DNA of 64,000 nucleotides, from positions 1,364,001 to 1,428,000 of the forward strand of contig JACTVC010000012.1 of the NCBI GenBank assembly GCA_018417955.1, in the 5' to 3' direction. Under the pieces are notes generated by a model. The model had not been told where the DNA came from and ran no database searches. It worked only from the letters and a program-made list of their open reading frames with translations. Positions 1-10,131 of this stretch are shown piece after piece. Source of the stretch: Laccaria trichodermophora (taxonomy: Eukaryota; Basidiomycota; Agaricomycetes; Agaricales; Hydnangiaceae). Each line of letters begins with the position of its first letter. The first letter of the stretch is position 1. Made by a program: the position numbers and the translations under genes.

Positions 1-1
1 G

Positions 2-184
2 GAGGCGTTCCATTTCTTGGACAAGTTGTACAAGCAACTTGACGATCCTTCGGTGTTCATTAAAGCAAAAAAGTGGGTTGGTGTCGGTCATGTCTTGGGA
101 GAATTGGTGCTGACGACTTTCAAAGGACATCGCAGACACGATCATTTAGCGAACAAGTGCCGCAGAGGGATCCAAGCCATGTGA
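2..184 (+). CDS. 3' end of an unrecognised gene, truncated by the window edge
   Basis: An open frame enters from the left edge and reads 60 codons to a TGA at 182-184. The peptide starts with EAFHFLDKLYKQLDDPSVF and ends in a basic tail (HRRHDHLANKCRRGIQAM). It contains no start and no motif I can assign. The amphipathic, lysine-rich composition looks like real coding sequence, but the fragment is too short to place in a family. It could also be an exon read past its true donor site. Confidence 0.35.
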   Translation, partial: EAFHFLDKLYKQLDDPSVFIKAKKWVGVGHVLGELVLTTFKGHRRHDHLANKCRRGIQAM

Positions 185-831
185 AACTTGGGGTCGTTGC
201 GCGTCTCCGGCAGGAGGTCCAATTTGCGCCGAGCAACAAAGCACTGGCCAGTATGGTAGCGGATTTTGCGAAAATTACAAACAAAAGCACAGGTAGGACG
301 GTCACCAAGGTAGGCCCTTTACACTCCTGTTCGAAGTGCAAAGTGTATTCTGACGATGCCTCGCTAGGATGGATTCGCTTTCTTAGAAGGTGTTTCGGAG
401 CGGCTCAAGTTTTTGCAGTAACCTGCTGTTTGTCTGATTGTCGTGTAGCAGCTGTATCTTTTGAGAATTAGTATGGACGATATATCGATAAATGTTTTTT
501 TTTTTTCTGTGGGTCGTGTTTGGGATCTGGACGAAGGCTGGAGCGGACCGACGAGGCTGGCCTGATAAACTTACGAGTTTAACAGAGCCCTCGAATACAA
601 GAGGTGTAAGATCTACCGATTGCGGACATAGCTCCCACGGGTGGGTGAGGGGTACCCCCAAATTGGGATAGCCACGTAAGCTGGAAAACAACGGGCGGTT
701 TCTCAAACGAGACGTCTCGGCAAAGTCGGCATTTCATAGCTTGATCTCTCAGTCCGACAGTTGGACGCGTATCCTCAGGCGCGTCTGCATCGACATATCC
801 TTCTCAACATGGCAAGCCGATACTGTATATA
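185..831. other. Intergenic, no supported gene
   Basis: Only short frames without splice or homology support occur here. A T-rich run lies near 494-506. This is probably the 3' flank of the left-edge gene plus the upstream region of the zinc-finger orphan. Confidence 0.5.
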
Positions 832-1797
832 ATGTCACATACATTCTTTTGCAAGTGTCGACGTCGCTACATTATCCATCTCGCAACTCATCTGTTCATA
901 ATTCATCATCCTTATAGTCAAATCCAACTACTACTGCTTCTCATGAAAATACTCCAGCTTTGGAGAGTTCTGCCACCCCTAATGGCACCCATCAAGTCTT
1001 TTGCGCACGTTGTGGTGTGTATGTCAATCATGGCACTAATCAACGCACACTTTATCCGCTACTTCGACATCAGCAAGGCAAAGGCTGTAAATTGGGCTTC
1101 GCCAGTGCGTATATATATTTTCGACATATGTTTCCTATCTAATCTTATCCTACAGATGCCATTCTCTCTCAGCTAGAGGCCGTTGGATCAATCACTATTC
1201 TCGCACAAGATGGCATCTTTCAAATCTCTTCATCGCTCTCGCAACCCTCTCTCCCTCAATGCTCTGGGGCAGCGTTTAAATGGGGACTAGGCCTACCATA
1301 TCACACATATCCCTTTCCAATTCATGCTCTCGTGCTTATAATTTCAGGATTACTCCCGCGTCGAAGATTTCAAAGCAGAAAGCTTGCACAAACGTATCAA
1401 TCCAATGCAAGATTTCAGGCTGCTCGAATGTTCACTGGAAGTATAACATGCACCGACACCTTCAGGAGCGACATCCATTTTGGGAACGCAATACAACGAA
1501 CGAGTTCCGTGAACAGATCACGATAACCAGTTAGGAGGAGAGTCGGTTACATATACCGGAGGACAAGCAAGGGTGGTCTGCAGTTGCATATGTCGACGCA
1601 TACGATTTGCGCCGTTTGGACCACCTCCCATCCATTCACGAGAACCGTGGAGACTCTCCACGACGACCACGGCAAGCATCTTTTGCACCTCGAGCTCCAA
1701 TTCCAAATTCACTTCCGGTCCTGCCTAGAGCTGCTTTTACATTCGGTATTAAATCATCACTACCTGAATTTATTGCTTCAGATGTACTTCAGTAAGT
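832..1797 (+). CDS. Orphan zinc-finger protein of a basidiomycete-specific type (boundaries unresolved, possibly degenerate)
   Basis: One coding block has a CARC knuckle at 1002-1013 followed by LYPLLRHQQGKGC. It is entered through a tatag acceptor ending at 919 and left through a gtgcgt donor near 1093. The next exon carries LPYHTYPFPIH. A further block in another frame holds a C2H2-like finger, with cysteines encoded at 1406-1408 and 1421-1423 and histidines at 1451-1453, 1457-1459 and 1471-1473. This order of a CxxC element, a TYP-type segment and a C-x5-C..H element is familiar from lineage-expanded Agaricomycete proteins of unknown function. The frame changes between blocks imply introns or damage, and I could not fix the start or stop. 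Confidence 0.35.
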
Positions 1798-1799
1798 TA

Positions 1800-2199
1800 G
1801 TTGTCATGCGCAGTATTTAATCTTAAGTAGGCATTGAAATTCTTTTCGCGTACCATGCTTGCGGCGCTCACAAGGCAACTGCAGCGGAGTTCGTTCAAGT
1901 TTGATGAAAAATACTCATGCCGTTGATATGCCGTCTCTCGGATGTCCCCGATTCTGCTTTGTCATGGTTGAATCTGACGTCCGCGATCGGTGGATCTGAC
2001 ACCTCTTGCTCGAATACGATTGGCAGTTGGAATGCCAAGAAAATGAACCCCAGGCAAAAAAAAAGACTCGGCAAATTCCGTCGAACCCCCAGAAAATGTA
2101 GACGCTAAAATCGAATCGCCGTTGTTTACGTCTCTTCGCTCTTGCCCTCTCAAGTATACCACAAGGTCCCCTCACCGGTACCTACGTTCTCTCCTTTCA
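1800..2199. promoter_or_regulatory. Upstream region of the delta-12 desaturase
   Basis: There is no credible gene between the zinc-finger orphan and the desaturase start. An in-frame ATG at 2122 would add 26 residues to the desaturase (see that entry). Reverse-strand frames across 1915-2175 are arginine/serine-rich and have no family resemblance. Confidence 0.4.
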
Positions 2200-3977
2200 A
2201 TGGCTGTTAAAACGGACAAAAACGGCGTCACCGTCGTCGAGCAAGGGGTCTACAACGTTCCCGACATCCCTATCAAGGATTTGCTCGACGCTATTCCGTT
2301 AGTTCTCTTTGTTTCTTATCCAGCTGGCACTGAATTGGCCAACCAACCAGAAAACACTGTTTCCAGCGTTCTGCTTTGAGGTCGTCAGTCTACGTGTGCG
2401 TTCTTTTCCTTTCCAGACGTACAACGCACGTGGCTCATTGCTCATTTCTTTTTCAGTTTCTGGGATCTCTTCGTTATTGGGTGCATCTACAAGACTGCAA
2501 GTTACCTGGACACGTTCATCAATCCCGCCACTATATCCCTTCCTCATCCCTACCTTTATCCTTTTGCTCGATTCGCTCTCTGGTCGTTGTACGGTTTCTG
2601 GGTTGGCCTCTTCGCGACAGGTCTCTGGGTCGTTGCCCACGAGTGTGGTCACCAGGCCTTCTCAGAGTCAAAAACCATCAACAATACAGTTGGCTGGGTC
2701 CTTCACTCGGCGTAGGTCGATCGTCAATTAATTTTCATGTCAATGCTAACGTGGCATGTGATTTCAGTTTAGGGGTTCCATACCAAGCTTGGCGTATCAC
2801 CCACGCAAAACATCACGCCTCTACCGGCCATTTGACTCAGGATCAGGTCTTCGTGCCCTCTACCCGCTCAGATGTTGGCCTCCCTAGCCTCAACGTCGCA
2901 AAAGAAGACCGATTGGGCTCACGTGTATCGGAGGAAGTGAAAAGGGAATTCAAAGAAGCATTAGGCGATTCGCCGATTGGCGCAATCATTGGTTCAGCAA
3001 CCTACTTGGTCAGTTCGCGTCTGGTCTCGCGCACTAACTGTGTCTGACGTGTTCTTCATTTTAAGCTCGGAGGATGGCCTGCATATATCCTTACCAACGC
3101 TTCTGGCCAGCGCAGATACCCTAAAGGCACCAGTCGTACGTATCATCAGTGACCTGTTGGAGGGACCAGTTCTCATTCTTCTCTTACAGACTTCAATCCC
3201 AAGGCTGTGATGTTTTCACCCCATCATTACTCCCAGATCATTGTTTCCAACATCGGAGTCGCACTCTGGTTGGGCATCATTGGTACATGGATCTATTACA
3301 AGGGCTTTGCGGAGGTTTTCCGCCTTTACCTCGTCCCTTACCTTTGGTACATTCTCATCAATCAAAGCAAGAGTATCAGTTGATTGACTTTTTTTTTCTT
3401 TTTTTTTTTTTTTACCAGGGTCAATCACTGGCTTGTCTTGATCACCTTCCTCCAACATACCGACCCTCTCCTCCCCCATTACCGCGCCCCTGAGTTCACA
3501 TTCTCTCGTGGTGCTTTAGCCACTCTGGATCGCAGCCTTCTCGGAGACTGCGGCTCTATCATGGCATGGATTGGCGCACACGCCACACATGGTATTTCTG
3601 AGACGCACATCCTTCATCACGTTTCGAGCAAGATTCCTCATTATAATGCGTAAGTGCCAGAGTTCTACCAGTTGTTCAATGCCATAATGTTCTTGTTGTC
3701 AGTTGGGAAGCGAGTGCTGCCCTCAAGAAGAGGCTTTCTAGCGCAGGTATCCCGATGGAAGGTGGCGCTGGTGGCTGGCGTGAAGTCCACCGCGTCTACA
3801 GGGAATGCAAGGTTTGTCTTATGCTTCCAGTGTTGGACCTCTGTTGACGTATTTTGATAGTTTGTTGAGGATGAGGGTGATGTTGTCTTCTTCAAAAACT
3901 CCGAAGGCATTGCCAAGATGAGGCCGGTCCTCCCTGAGTCGTCCGCCAGTGACTCTGGTATCGAGGTTGAGAAATAG
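2200..3977 (+). CDS. FAD2: Delta-12 fatty acid (oleate) desaturase
   Basis: Membrane-bound di-iron desaturase that inserts the delta-12 double bond converting oleoyl to linoleoyl chains in the ER. Nine exons (2200-2297, 2351-2395, 2457-2711, 2768-3008, 3066-3135, 3190-3346, 3419-3649, 3703-3811, 3861-3977) join to 440 residues, a normal length. All three histidine boxes are visible: HECGH, HAKHH and HILHH. Hydrophobic segments between boxes two and three (IIVSNIGVALWLGIIG) fit the family topology. The acceptor at 2350 was chosen because it restores PKHCFQRSALRSSVYV, a conserved pre-membrane segment. The intron before exon 7 carries a long T/C tract at 3388-3413. Starting at 2200 gives a typical N terminus; an in-frame ATG at 2122 is the alternative. 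Confidence 0.93.
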
Positions 3978-4419
3978 ATAGAGAGTTAGATTTAACCATC
4001 TAGATTCACCTGCCGTCGCCCTGCGCTGTAACATAGAGTGGTTGGATTTGTGGTAAACGGTCACCGTAAACCCCTAATGAGATTTTTTTGGATGATATTT
4101 CAATGAATCCGGAAACCAGCTCCACTGCAAGCTGCTTTCCTGACGGTTGCCCCATAAACGAGGCCGAGCATCGTAAAGGTGGCTGAGTATGAGGGTGCTG
4201 GACTTGGTGGATAGACGAATAGAGACGAATGGTAGTTTCTGATTTTCGTGCACTGCTAAGTATCGACCCGTTTCATGTTTTCTGAAGACAAGGGAGAGAA
4301 GTGGTGCATCTCTTATCGTGTACATTGTTAAAAAACTGCGAAAAGCATCATTGTTTGAAACTTCCTCGTGCTGAATCCTGATTATACTGATACGCAGATC
4401 AGAAACTATTATTTTAGTT
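3978..4419. other. Intergenic, desaturase 3' flank
   Basis: Frames here are short and show no splice continuity with either neighbour. I see nothing beyond probable 3' UTR. Confidence 0.5.
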
Positions 4420-4515
4420 TCTCTGTTGGTATTTCGGTTAGTACACGCGCCTGTCATGAGAACTCTTGAGCGATATCCGACGCGCAGAAGCTGGTTTCAA
4501 CTCCCAGACAGGGAG
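4420..4515 (+). tRNA. tRNA-Asp (GTC) with a 24-base intron, possibly degenerate
   Basis: The 5' acceptor strand TCTCTGT (4420-4426) pairs with ACAGGGA (4508-4514), with one T-G wobble. A D-arm of GTA..TAC with the loop TTCGGTTAG follows. The anticodon stem begins CGCGC and the loop CTGTCA holds anticodon GTC at 4453-4455. The 3' half resumes at about 4481 with C-GCGCA, leaving an intron at about 4457-4480 in the standard position, one base after the anticodon. The T-arm loop TTCAACT is present. Two weak points are a C-A mismatch closing the anticodon stem and a T-C mismatch closing the T stem. It may therefore be a decayed copy rather than a working gene. Confidence 0.6.
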
Positions 4516-5011
4516 ATGGAAAGACTAAGATTTGATTTTGGTACGCGCCCTTGTCATATCAGAAGTTCGAATTCCAACTTCATGCAAGGCAACCGTACGT
4601 GTGACATAGGCGACTATTTGAATTTTTGGCCTTACGTCGTGTTTCGGCTGCTAATGTCGCGTAAGTAACCTTAGGCCTGACAAAAGCGTTCAGTTACCTC
4701 TTTCAGGCCAAGGGCAGAAAGAAGGTCGTTCCGTCGCCATGATCCTTCGAAATGGAGGTTGTTTGATACGCAAGCTGACACATTCAAAGGCCAACTAATA
4801 GTTGCTCCTTCAATCTTTATATTTCCAGAAATTATAGTGATGGTATAGGTGTGATGGTATAGGTGTTTACCTGTATAACGACGAGCCGCAGCAATTAAAT
4901 AAAGAACGATCCGAAATTGATGCCGTATCTGGTAGCATGTCGCTGAAAGTCGTCTTGGATATCGTAATTCATGGCGTGTAGGAGTCAGCCCCTCAGTTCC
5001 CATCTTCCCAT
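4516..5011. repeat. Intergenic with a tRNA-like fragment and a perfect 14-base tandem repeat
   Basis: A partial tRNA-like stretch (4540-4581) repeats the sense of the upstream tRNA: a GCGCCCTTGTCAT anticodon-arm look-alike followed by a TTCGAATTCC T-arm look-alike. A 14-base unit (gtgatggtataggt) occurs twice back to back at 4837-4864. No gene is supported. Confidence 0.45.
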
Positions 5012-5433
5012 CTAACACCAATCCAGCCTAAAAGTCTATTCAATACTCGTCCGCGCTTTAGAAAGAGAAAAAGGAACACGCACGCGTCGGTGTTGAGCAT
5101 ACAGACCCTGGGCCATCTCGGGTCCGGAATAGACCCAGAGATAGAAATACTTTCACAATCGTTGAAGGTACTTTTACCCCGCCGGGCCAAGTAATCATTT
5201 GTAACCGGTACCTGGCCAGAAGCTGGCCTGGTCGTAATAGCGCAGGTGGCGAATTCAATGACCGCATAGCCATTACGGATAGGTGCCACTGATACATCCC
5301 CTAGATATCTGTTCATAAGAACCACGCAATGCTCCAATTTCGCCGGGGGAAATCCACCGCAGGTGACAGCGTTTACGCAGTGAGTACCGAGCGAGCCGAG
5401 CAGTAGTAACGCAGTAGCAAGTTGTTTATACAT
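5012..5433 (-). CDS. Small secreted cysteine-rich protein
   Basis: Two exons (5433-5084 and 5027-5012) separated by a 56-base GT-AG intron give 121 residues. The N terminus (MYKQLATALLLLGSLGTHC) is a clear signal peptide, with likely cleavage after HCVNA. The mature part of about 100 residues has six cysteines, consistent with three disulfides, and the last residue is one of them: the short second exon encodes only LDWC and the stop. Reading through the intron instead would give an implausible hydrophobic extension, which supports the splice. Size, signal and cysteine count fit fungal effector-like or apoplastic small secreted proteins. I do not recognise a named domain. Confidence 0.65.
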
Positions 5434-5691
5434 CTGGAAAACAATGTCATTGTGTAGGCATGCAATAGGCTGTGTTAGGATACCTTGCTTTGAGTTGAAC
5501 GACGTGCACATGTGCTTGGTGGGACTCAAAAGGTCACAAAGTAATTTCTGTTTATACGAACAAACATGTGGACAATTCGGTACGTTCCGTGTAATTCGGG
5601 ACAATCAACGTTCCACGGCGATGCCGTCGATTTATAACAACTGAAAACACCTGCTTCAAGATCCGCATAACATCGACACCGAGCTTTTCCC

Positions 5692-6426
5692 TCACTGAAT
5701 TGTCTCCCATCGAATGATTGTGTTGAACTGGGGTAATTCGCCGCCCAATATTGCCGCAAACGAGGACGTGAACATCGACAGACCGCGGTCCAGAAATGTC
5801 TCTGAGCGCTGAACGGTTCGGGGATTCCGCTGGGACTTGTTCACCCTATCCGTGACCTTCGGGCTTTGGGTGAAGCTATTCGTCAAGACGACAGGCGTGG
5901 GTCTGAAGAGAGGCGGTCGCACAGTAAACCTTTCCACGCGCCCAGAACGGGAAAACAGAGGCACTGCTCGGTGTCGGTGATGGACGCTTGGAGTCGGAAG
6001 GACATACATCTGCCGCTTGGATGAACGGATGAGGCTCGTACCAGCACCACCAACAGATTTTACAGTGGTTGAGCCAGATTTGGCCTTTCCTTTCCCTTTG
6101 GCTTTCGGCGGTGGCCCTATTTTGATGTCAGACGGCGCGAAGTTGTTAGCAAGCTGGTAGCTGGGGGTGAGGCACCGGTGGGAGACACAACAGTTGTCTC
6201 TACTTCGAGAACACCTTCCCCGACTACATCTCCTTCTATCTTCGTCGTTGTCTTCCAAATCTTCTGGATTGGCATCTTCTGGTTCATTGAGGGCAACATC
6301 ACTTCCACTGGAACCCTCTTCCTCGGCAGCAAGGGTCAACGGGCCAGCCTCGTTTTTTGTGTCGTCAAAACCTGCCATGTAGGCATAGAGCGGCCTGTTC
6401 GTGCGCAGCCGAAGTTGTCGAGTCAT
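5692..6426 (-). pseudogene. TFIIIC-subunit-like gene, truncated and probably frameshifted
   Basis: The start at 6426 gives MTRQLRLRTNRPLYAYMAGF, then an acidic stretch. A 59-base intron (6175-6117) joins VETTVVSPTG to PPPKAKGKGKAKS. After it comes KRQMYVLPTPSVHHRHRAVP, then VTDRVNK, a segment I associate with the N-terminal region of the WD40-type TFIIIC subunit of Agaricomycetes (RNA polymerase III box B recognition). Two things are wrong. The acidic block and the VETT block are in different frames, with no obvious intron between them near 6225-6240. The frame also ends about 50 residues after VTDRVNK, with no WD40 repeats downstream. This looks like a relic or badly truncated copy. The family call rests on memory of the motif. 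Confidence 0.4.
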
Positions 6427-6703
6427 TTTCCTGAGAAAACACGAAGAAGACGCGGTGAATTGATATGTACGAGAGGACGTCTTGAAGGTCAAAAAAGGTA
6501 GAAACCTTATCTTATCTTATTTTCTTGTAATATTGACATATAAACCACTCTCGGGTTCACAATGCAACATATTCATTTACCCCTCCGCATTGCCTCATCA
6601 AAAGTTGTTTGTGAGGTCATTACATACTTATAAACCGCATCAATTGTTTGTAAGGTCATCGGTCTCAACAGTTACTCCGTGGATATATGTTATGTGGGTC
6701 CCA

Positions 6704-8205
6704 ATGTCCGTTGAATGTTCCTTTGCTTCTTACAACAGTTTGAAGCTGCAAGAGAGGCCAACGCCGCAGCCACGCTCCGGCGAAGTTTTGGTCAGAGTGC
6801 ATGCTGTTTCGCTCCAGGTAACTGACTTTTCAACATCTTCGACACCGAGCCTGTAAAGTCAACGGAACCATCATCACAGTACCGGGATCTTTTAGTTGCC
6901 AATGGGCTTTACTCTGCTGGGTATTTCATATCCCCAATCTACTGGTGCATTTTTTTACCTCTCATTACTTCCAGCTGCACAGAAAACATAGTTCCATGCT
7001 CCGATATGGCTAGCGAAATTGTCGCACTTGGGTCGGACGTCAAAGAATGGAAGCAAGGCGACCGAGTTTGCGCTAATTTCGCCTTTGAACATATTCACGG
7101 GGATACCAACGAGAAGATTTTGCGATCAGCTCATGGTGGCCAAGCTGATGGGGTTTTGACGGAATTCAAAACATGCCCTGCATACGTGAGTTCGCACAGT
7201 CATCTCTCCTGTAAGTTTTTGAGCCTGCCATTGTTTTACATAGTCACTCGTTGGCATTCCCGATCATCTATCCTATGAAGAAAGCTCTACGCTCCCGTAC
7301 AGTGGTTCAATACTAGGCTTGCCCTCCTGACTGTTGATTCGTCTACTCCAGTTGCGCTGGCTTAACAGCTTACAATGCTTTGAATGGTTACAAGCCAATC
7401 AAATCTGGTGATTTTGTTCTCGTTCTCGGCACTGGCGGTGTTTCGTTGTCAGTTCGATGTTGTAATCCCTCACTTGTATCTCACTTAGCTTTGCACTGCA
7501 GTTCGCCATTGCAGCTGGTGCGACCGTCATTGCAACATCCTCCTCGGACGAGAAGTTGAAGCTCGCTGCTAAGCATGGAGCCAAACATACCATCAACTAC
7601 AGAACGATTCCGAATTGGGATGATGAAGTTTTGAAGATTGCAGGCTCTAGTTAACACTTTCTTGCCTCTTTCCTTGTTCCAACCTTTGTTGTTCGTCAGA
7701 CGAAGGGGGTCGGCGTTGACCATATCGTCGAAGTATGTGTGACTTGCAATTGCTTTGGCAGACCCTCCGTTTTTAGGTTGGCAGAAAGGGGACTCTGCCA
7801 CGCTCAGTTAATGCAGCTCGATATGGTGGTATAGTCCATTTAATTGGTTTCGTCTCCAAGGTAGGTAATGAGCTCATCAGTGCCTGCTCACGCTCACTCG
7901 TCCGCCCAGGACGACACCGATTTTGACCTGGTCAAACTGGTCATTGGTAAATCTATCGTGCTTCGGGGTATCATGGTTGGCTCCGAGTCCGTCACACAGT
8001 AAGTGCTTATGAGTTCGACTTCATGTTATTCATCTGTCATGGCCACAGGTTCAAAGATATGATTCGCGCAATGGAGGCGAACCCAACAGTGACCAGACCC
8101 GTCATTCACAAACATTTCAAGTTCGAAGACGCAATCAAGGCTTATGCCTACCTTGAGTCGCAAGCGCACACAGGAAAGGTTGTGATTCGGGTATCGAAAC
8201 ACTAA
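6704..8205 (+). CDS. Zinc-type alcohol dehydrogenase / quinone oxidoreductase-like (MDR superfamily)
   Basis: NAD(P)H-dependent medium-chain dehydrogenase/reductase of unknown substrate. Ten exons (6704-6817, 6880-6920, 6975-7185, 7244-7296, 7352-7447, 7489-7639, 7700-7732, 7777-7860, 7910-7998, 8049-8205) give 342 residues. The order is typical: substrate-side GroES fold (EVLVRVHAVSLQYRDLLVANG, then ALGSDVKEWKQGDRV), then a Rossmann fold with LVLGTGGVS, GATVIATSSSDEKLKLAAKH and YGGIVHLIGFVSK. The catalytic-zinc cysteine/histidine set is not evident. The intron at 7640-7699 appears to use a GC donor (ATT|GCAGGC): using the nearby GT instead would delete conserved VLKI. An alternative start lies at 6692. 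The gene is divergent from the TFIIIC-like relic. Confidence 0.85.
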
Positions 8206-8725
8206 AACTACCTTGACAGTATGATCTTTCAAAATAGCCTGGGGAAGTGTGATGGTGCATTGTGAAAGCCAAGACTTGAGTTCGAGGATGCCTACTGCCT
8301 CACCTTGCCTCAGATGCTGCACGTTGCCAGCGCCCCACACGACGACCACCACTTCACACTCGAAAAGCTCCGTAACCACGAAAAACTTACTCTAGAATTG
8401 GATTCTACGGCCGTGAACACGAATGTAACTATTGACGACTTCCTCGCGTACGACGATCAGGCCGTTTGGGTCACTCCTTGGTTACTCAGTATTCCCGACC
8501 CGTCGAGCCCAACCTTTACTAATGCTTCGGCCTCTCCATGGATGAGAGGAACGTAAATAACCTGATATGTCAGATCTAAGATGGGCAGTTGGGATACTGC
8601 ATACAGTATATGTGCTTGAAGATCGCGAGGGAGAGTACCGAACAAGAAGGATTATTATCAGAAAAAAGGCTCCTAAATATGGGTGACATTCTATCCCGAA
8701 TTTACCTTCCAGCCAAGAAGGCGGA
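8206..8725. other. Convergent 3' flanks
   Basis: The stretch lies between the stop codons of the MDR enzyme and CDC123. An 83-codon plus-strand frame (8305-8553) is open, but it lacks recognisable motifs and splice partners, so it is not called. Confidence 0.4.
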
Positions 8726-9983
8726 TCAAATGGTACTCTCTCTGACGGTTTCCTTCCAAATTTCTGCAAAGTCTTCAATGTTCCGGCCATTTCCTAAGCT
8801 GAGAGCCTCGAAGGGGATCATATTATGCTGGTGGGCTGGAGCTTTGGACATCGCAGCTGGATGGGATGGAGAATCTATCACCCTCAGCTTCGGGCGGGTG
8901 TCATCCAACAACAGAAGATCGCAGAGCTCTTGATAAGTAAATAGAAGGGGATCTGTTTTCGGTGCATAAGGGTTGAAATCGAGTATGTGCCCTCGGGAGA
9001 GGTCGCGCGTTAGGAGGAAGTCGAAGATATCTAACATTCCCTGTCAGATTTGAATTGAAAGCATGGGTTCCAACATACAGTCTTCTTGCGAGTCCCATTT
9101 TGACCTGATGGATTGCCAAAACGTCTCAACTGTGGTTATAATCTTCTCTTGAGTCGGCAGATCATTGAAGAAATCATAATAATTCGTGTCCCTTTGTGAA
9201 ATGGCTAACTCGACCTCCGTTAAAGTTGAAGACGCGGAATAGTACCAAAGGGATGGATGCACCTAGAAGCCTATTTTGTCGTACAAAACAGCGCAATTCT
9301 CGACTCGTGTCCACAGGATACCACTTGCGCAGGACAAGTTCCAGATGGTACTCTGGCCAAGGTGGATGGGGCGAGGATGATGACGTCGCAGGCAGGCAAC
9401 CGTTGAACACATTCTCGACACCCAGATCATGTGAGATGAAGTCTGAGGACTTCAGTAAGAGGTAGATATCTGCTGGGGAGGTGCATTTCAGTGGCGAAGA
9501 GGATGGGAGGATCCATGATGCGTCCTGCAAAAATTGATCAACGCGGAACAGTCTTTGGACAATGAACTAAGTACCTTTGGGGAAGAGAAATTGAGTTTTG
9601 GAAAGATAGCTCCGTATTCCTTCACGCAGTTTCGGATTTGCTTGTCAAGTTCTGGAAACGCGTACCGCCTTGGTGCTGGCTCGTCATCATCTTGTTCTTC
9701 TTCATCCTCGCTCTCATCTGAAAGTGTGCTTTCGGCCGGGCTAACAAGTTTATGAGCTCTAAAAGCTCGCAATGGTAGGAAGGTGGTGAAGGTCGACCAA
9801 CAGATCTTCCGATCCCTCCGGGACAAATACGCTTTCAGAGTTGAGATAGTCGATGAAGTCTTGGGAAAGCGGTCGAACAATCGTCGATTTTATACTTTGG
9901 TTTGAGAATTTGGGGTACCATGAGGAAAATTGAAATGCGAGGATGTAGGATGGAGTTTGGTTGGGAAATAGATTACTCGACAT
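8726..9983 (-). CDS. CDC123: CDC123 (D123) translation-initiation assembly factor
   Basis: ATP-grasp-like chaperone that promotes assembly of eIF2 by joining the gamma and alpha subunits. Five exons (9983-9802, 9758-9575, 9524-9263, 9204-9079, 9030-8726) give 352 residues, close to the family norm. Diagnostic segments are FQFSSWYPKFSNQSIKSTI at the N terminus, then GAIFPKLNFSSPKDASWI, ELRCFVRQNRLLGAISQRD and FLLTRDLSRGHILDFNPYA, and the C-terminal HQHNMIPFEALSLGNGR. An acidic insertion (SDESEDEEEQDDDEP) follows the first exon junction, as in other fungal members. The first intron is only 43 bases. The stop is TGA at 8728-8726. Confidence 0.93.
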
Positions 9984-10131
9984 GGTGCAGTGAAAAAAAA
10001 AGTGATTAGAGTTCGAAGCACCCTCAACGATAGATTCCAAAAAAATACGATCCAGATCCGCAAGTAAATACAATATTCAGAAGATCCATAAAAGGGGAGA
10101 GATACGTTAAAACAGTATTGGCGATAGTCGT

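Noticed and set aside
2376..3047. Long plus-strand frame inside the desaturase
   Set aside because: It reads through desaturase introns in one frame; true exons join in the frame that keeps the histidine boxes.
3388..3413. T-rich tract as a possible transposon or retrogene poly-A scar
   Set aside because: It lies at the 3' end of a desaturase intron and serves as the polypyrimidine tract; there are no flanking duplications.
5012..5604. Longer 203-codon version of the secreted protein with an earlier start
   Set aside because: The upstream 57 residues would bury the signal peptide, and the downstream end reads through a clear GT-AG intron. The shorter spliced form fits better.
8305..8556. 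Plus-strand 83-codon frame between convergent genes
   Set aside because: No signal, motif or splice partner; it lies in the 3' flanks. Kept only as a remark.
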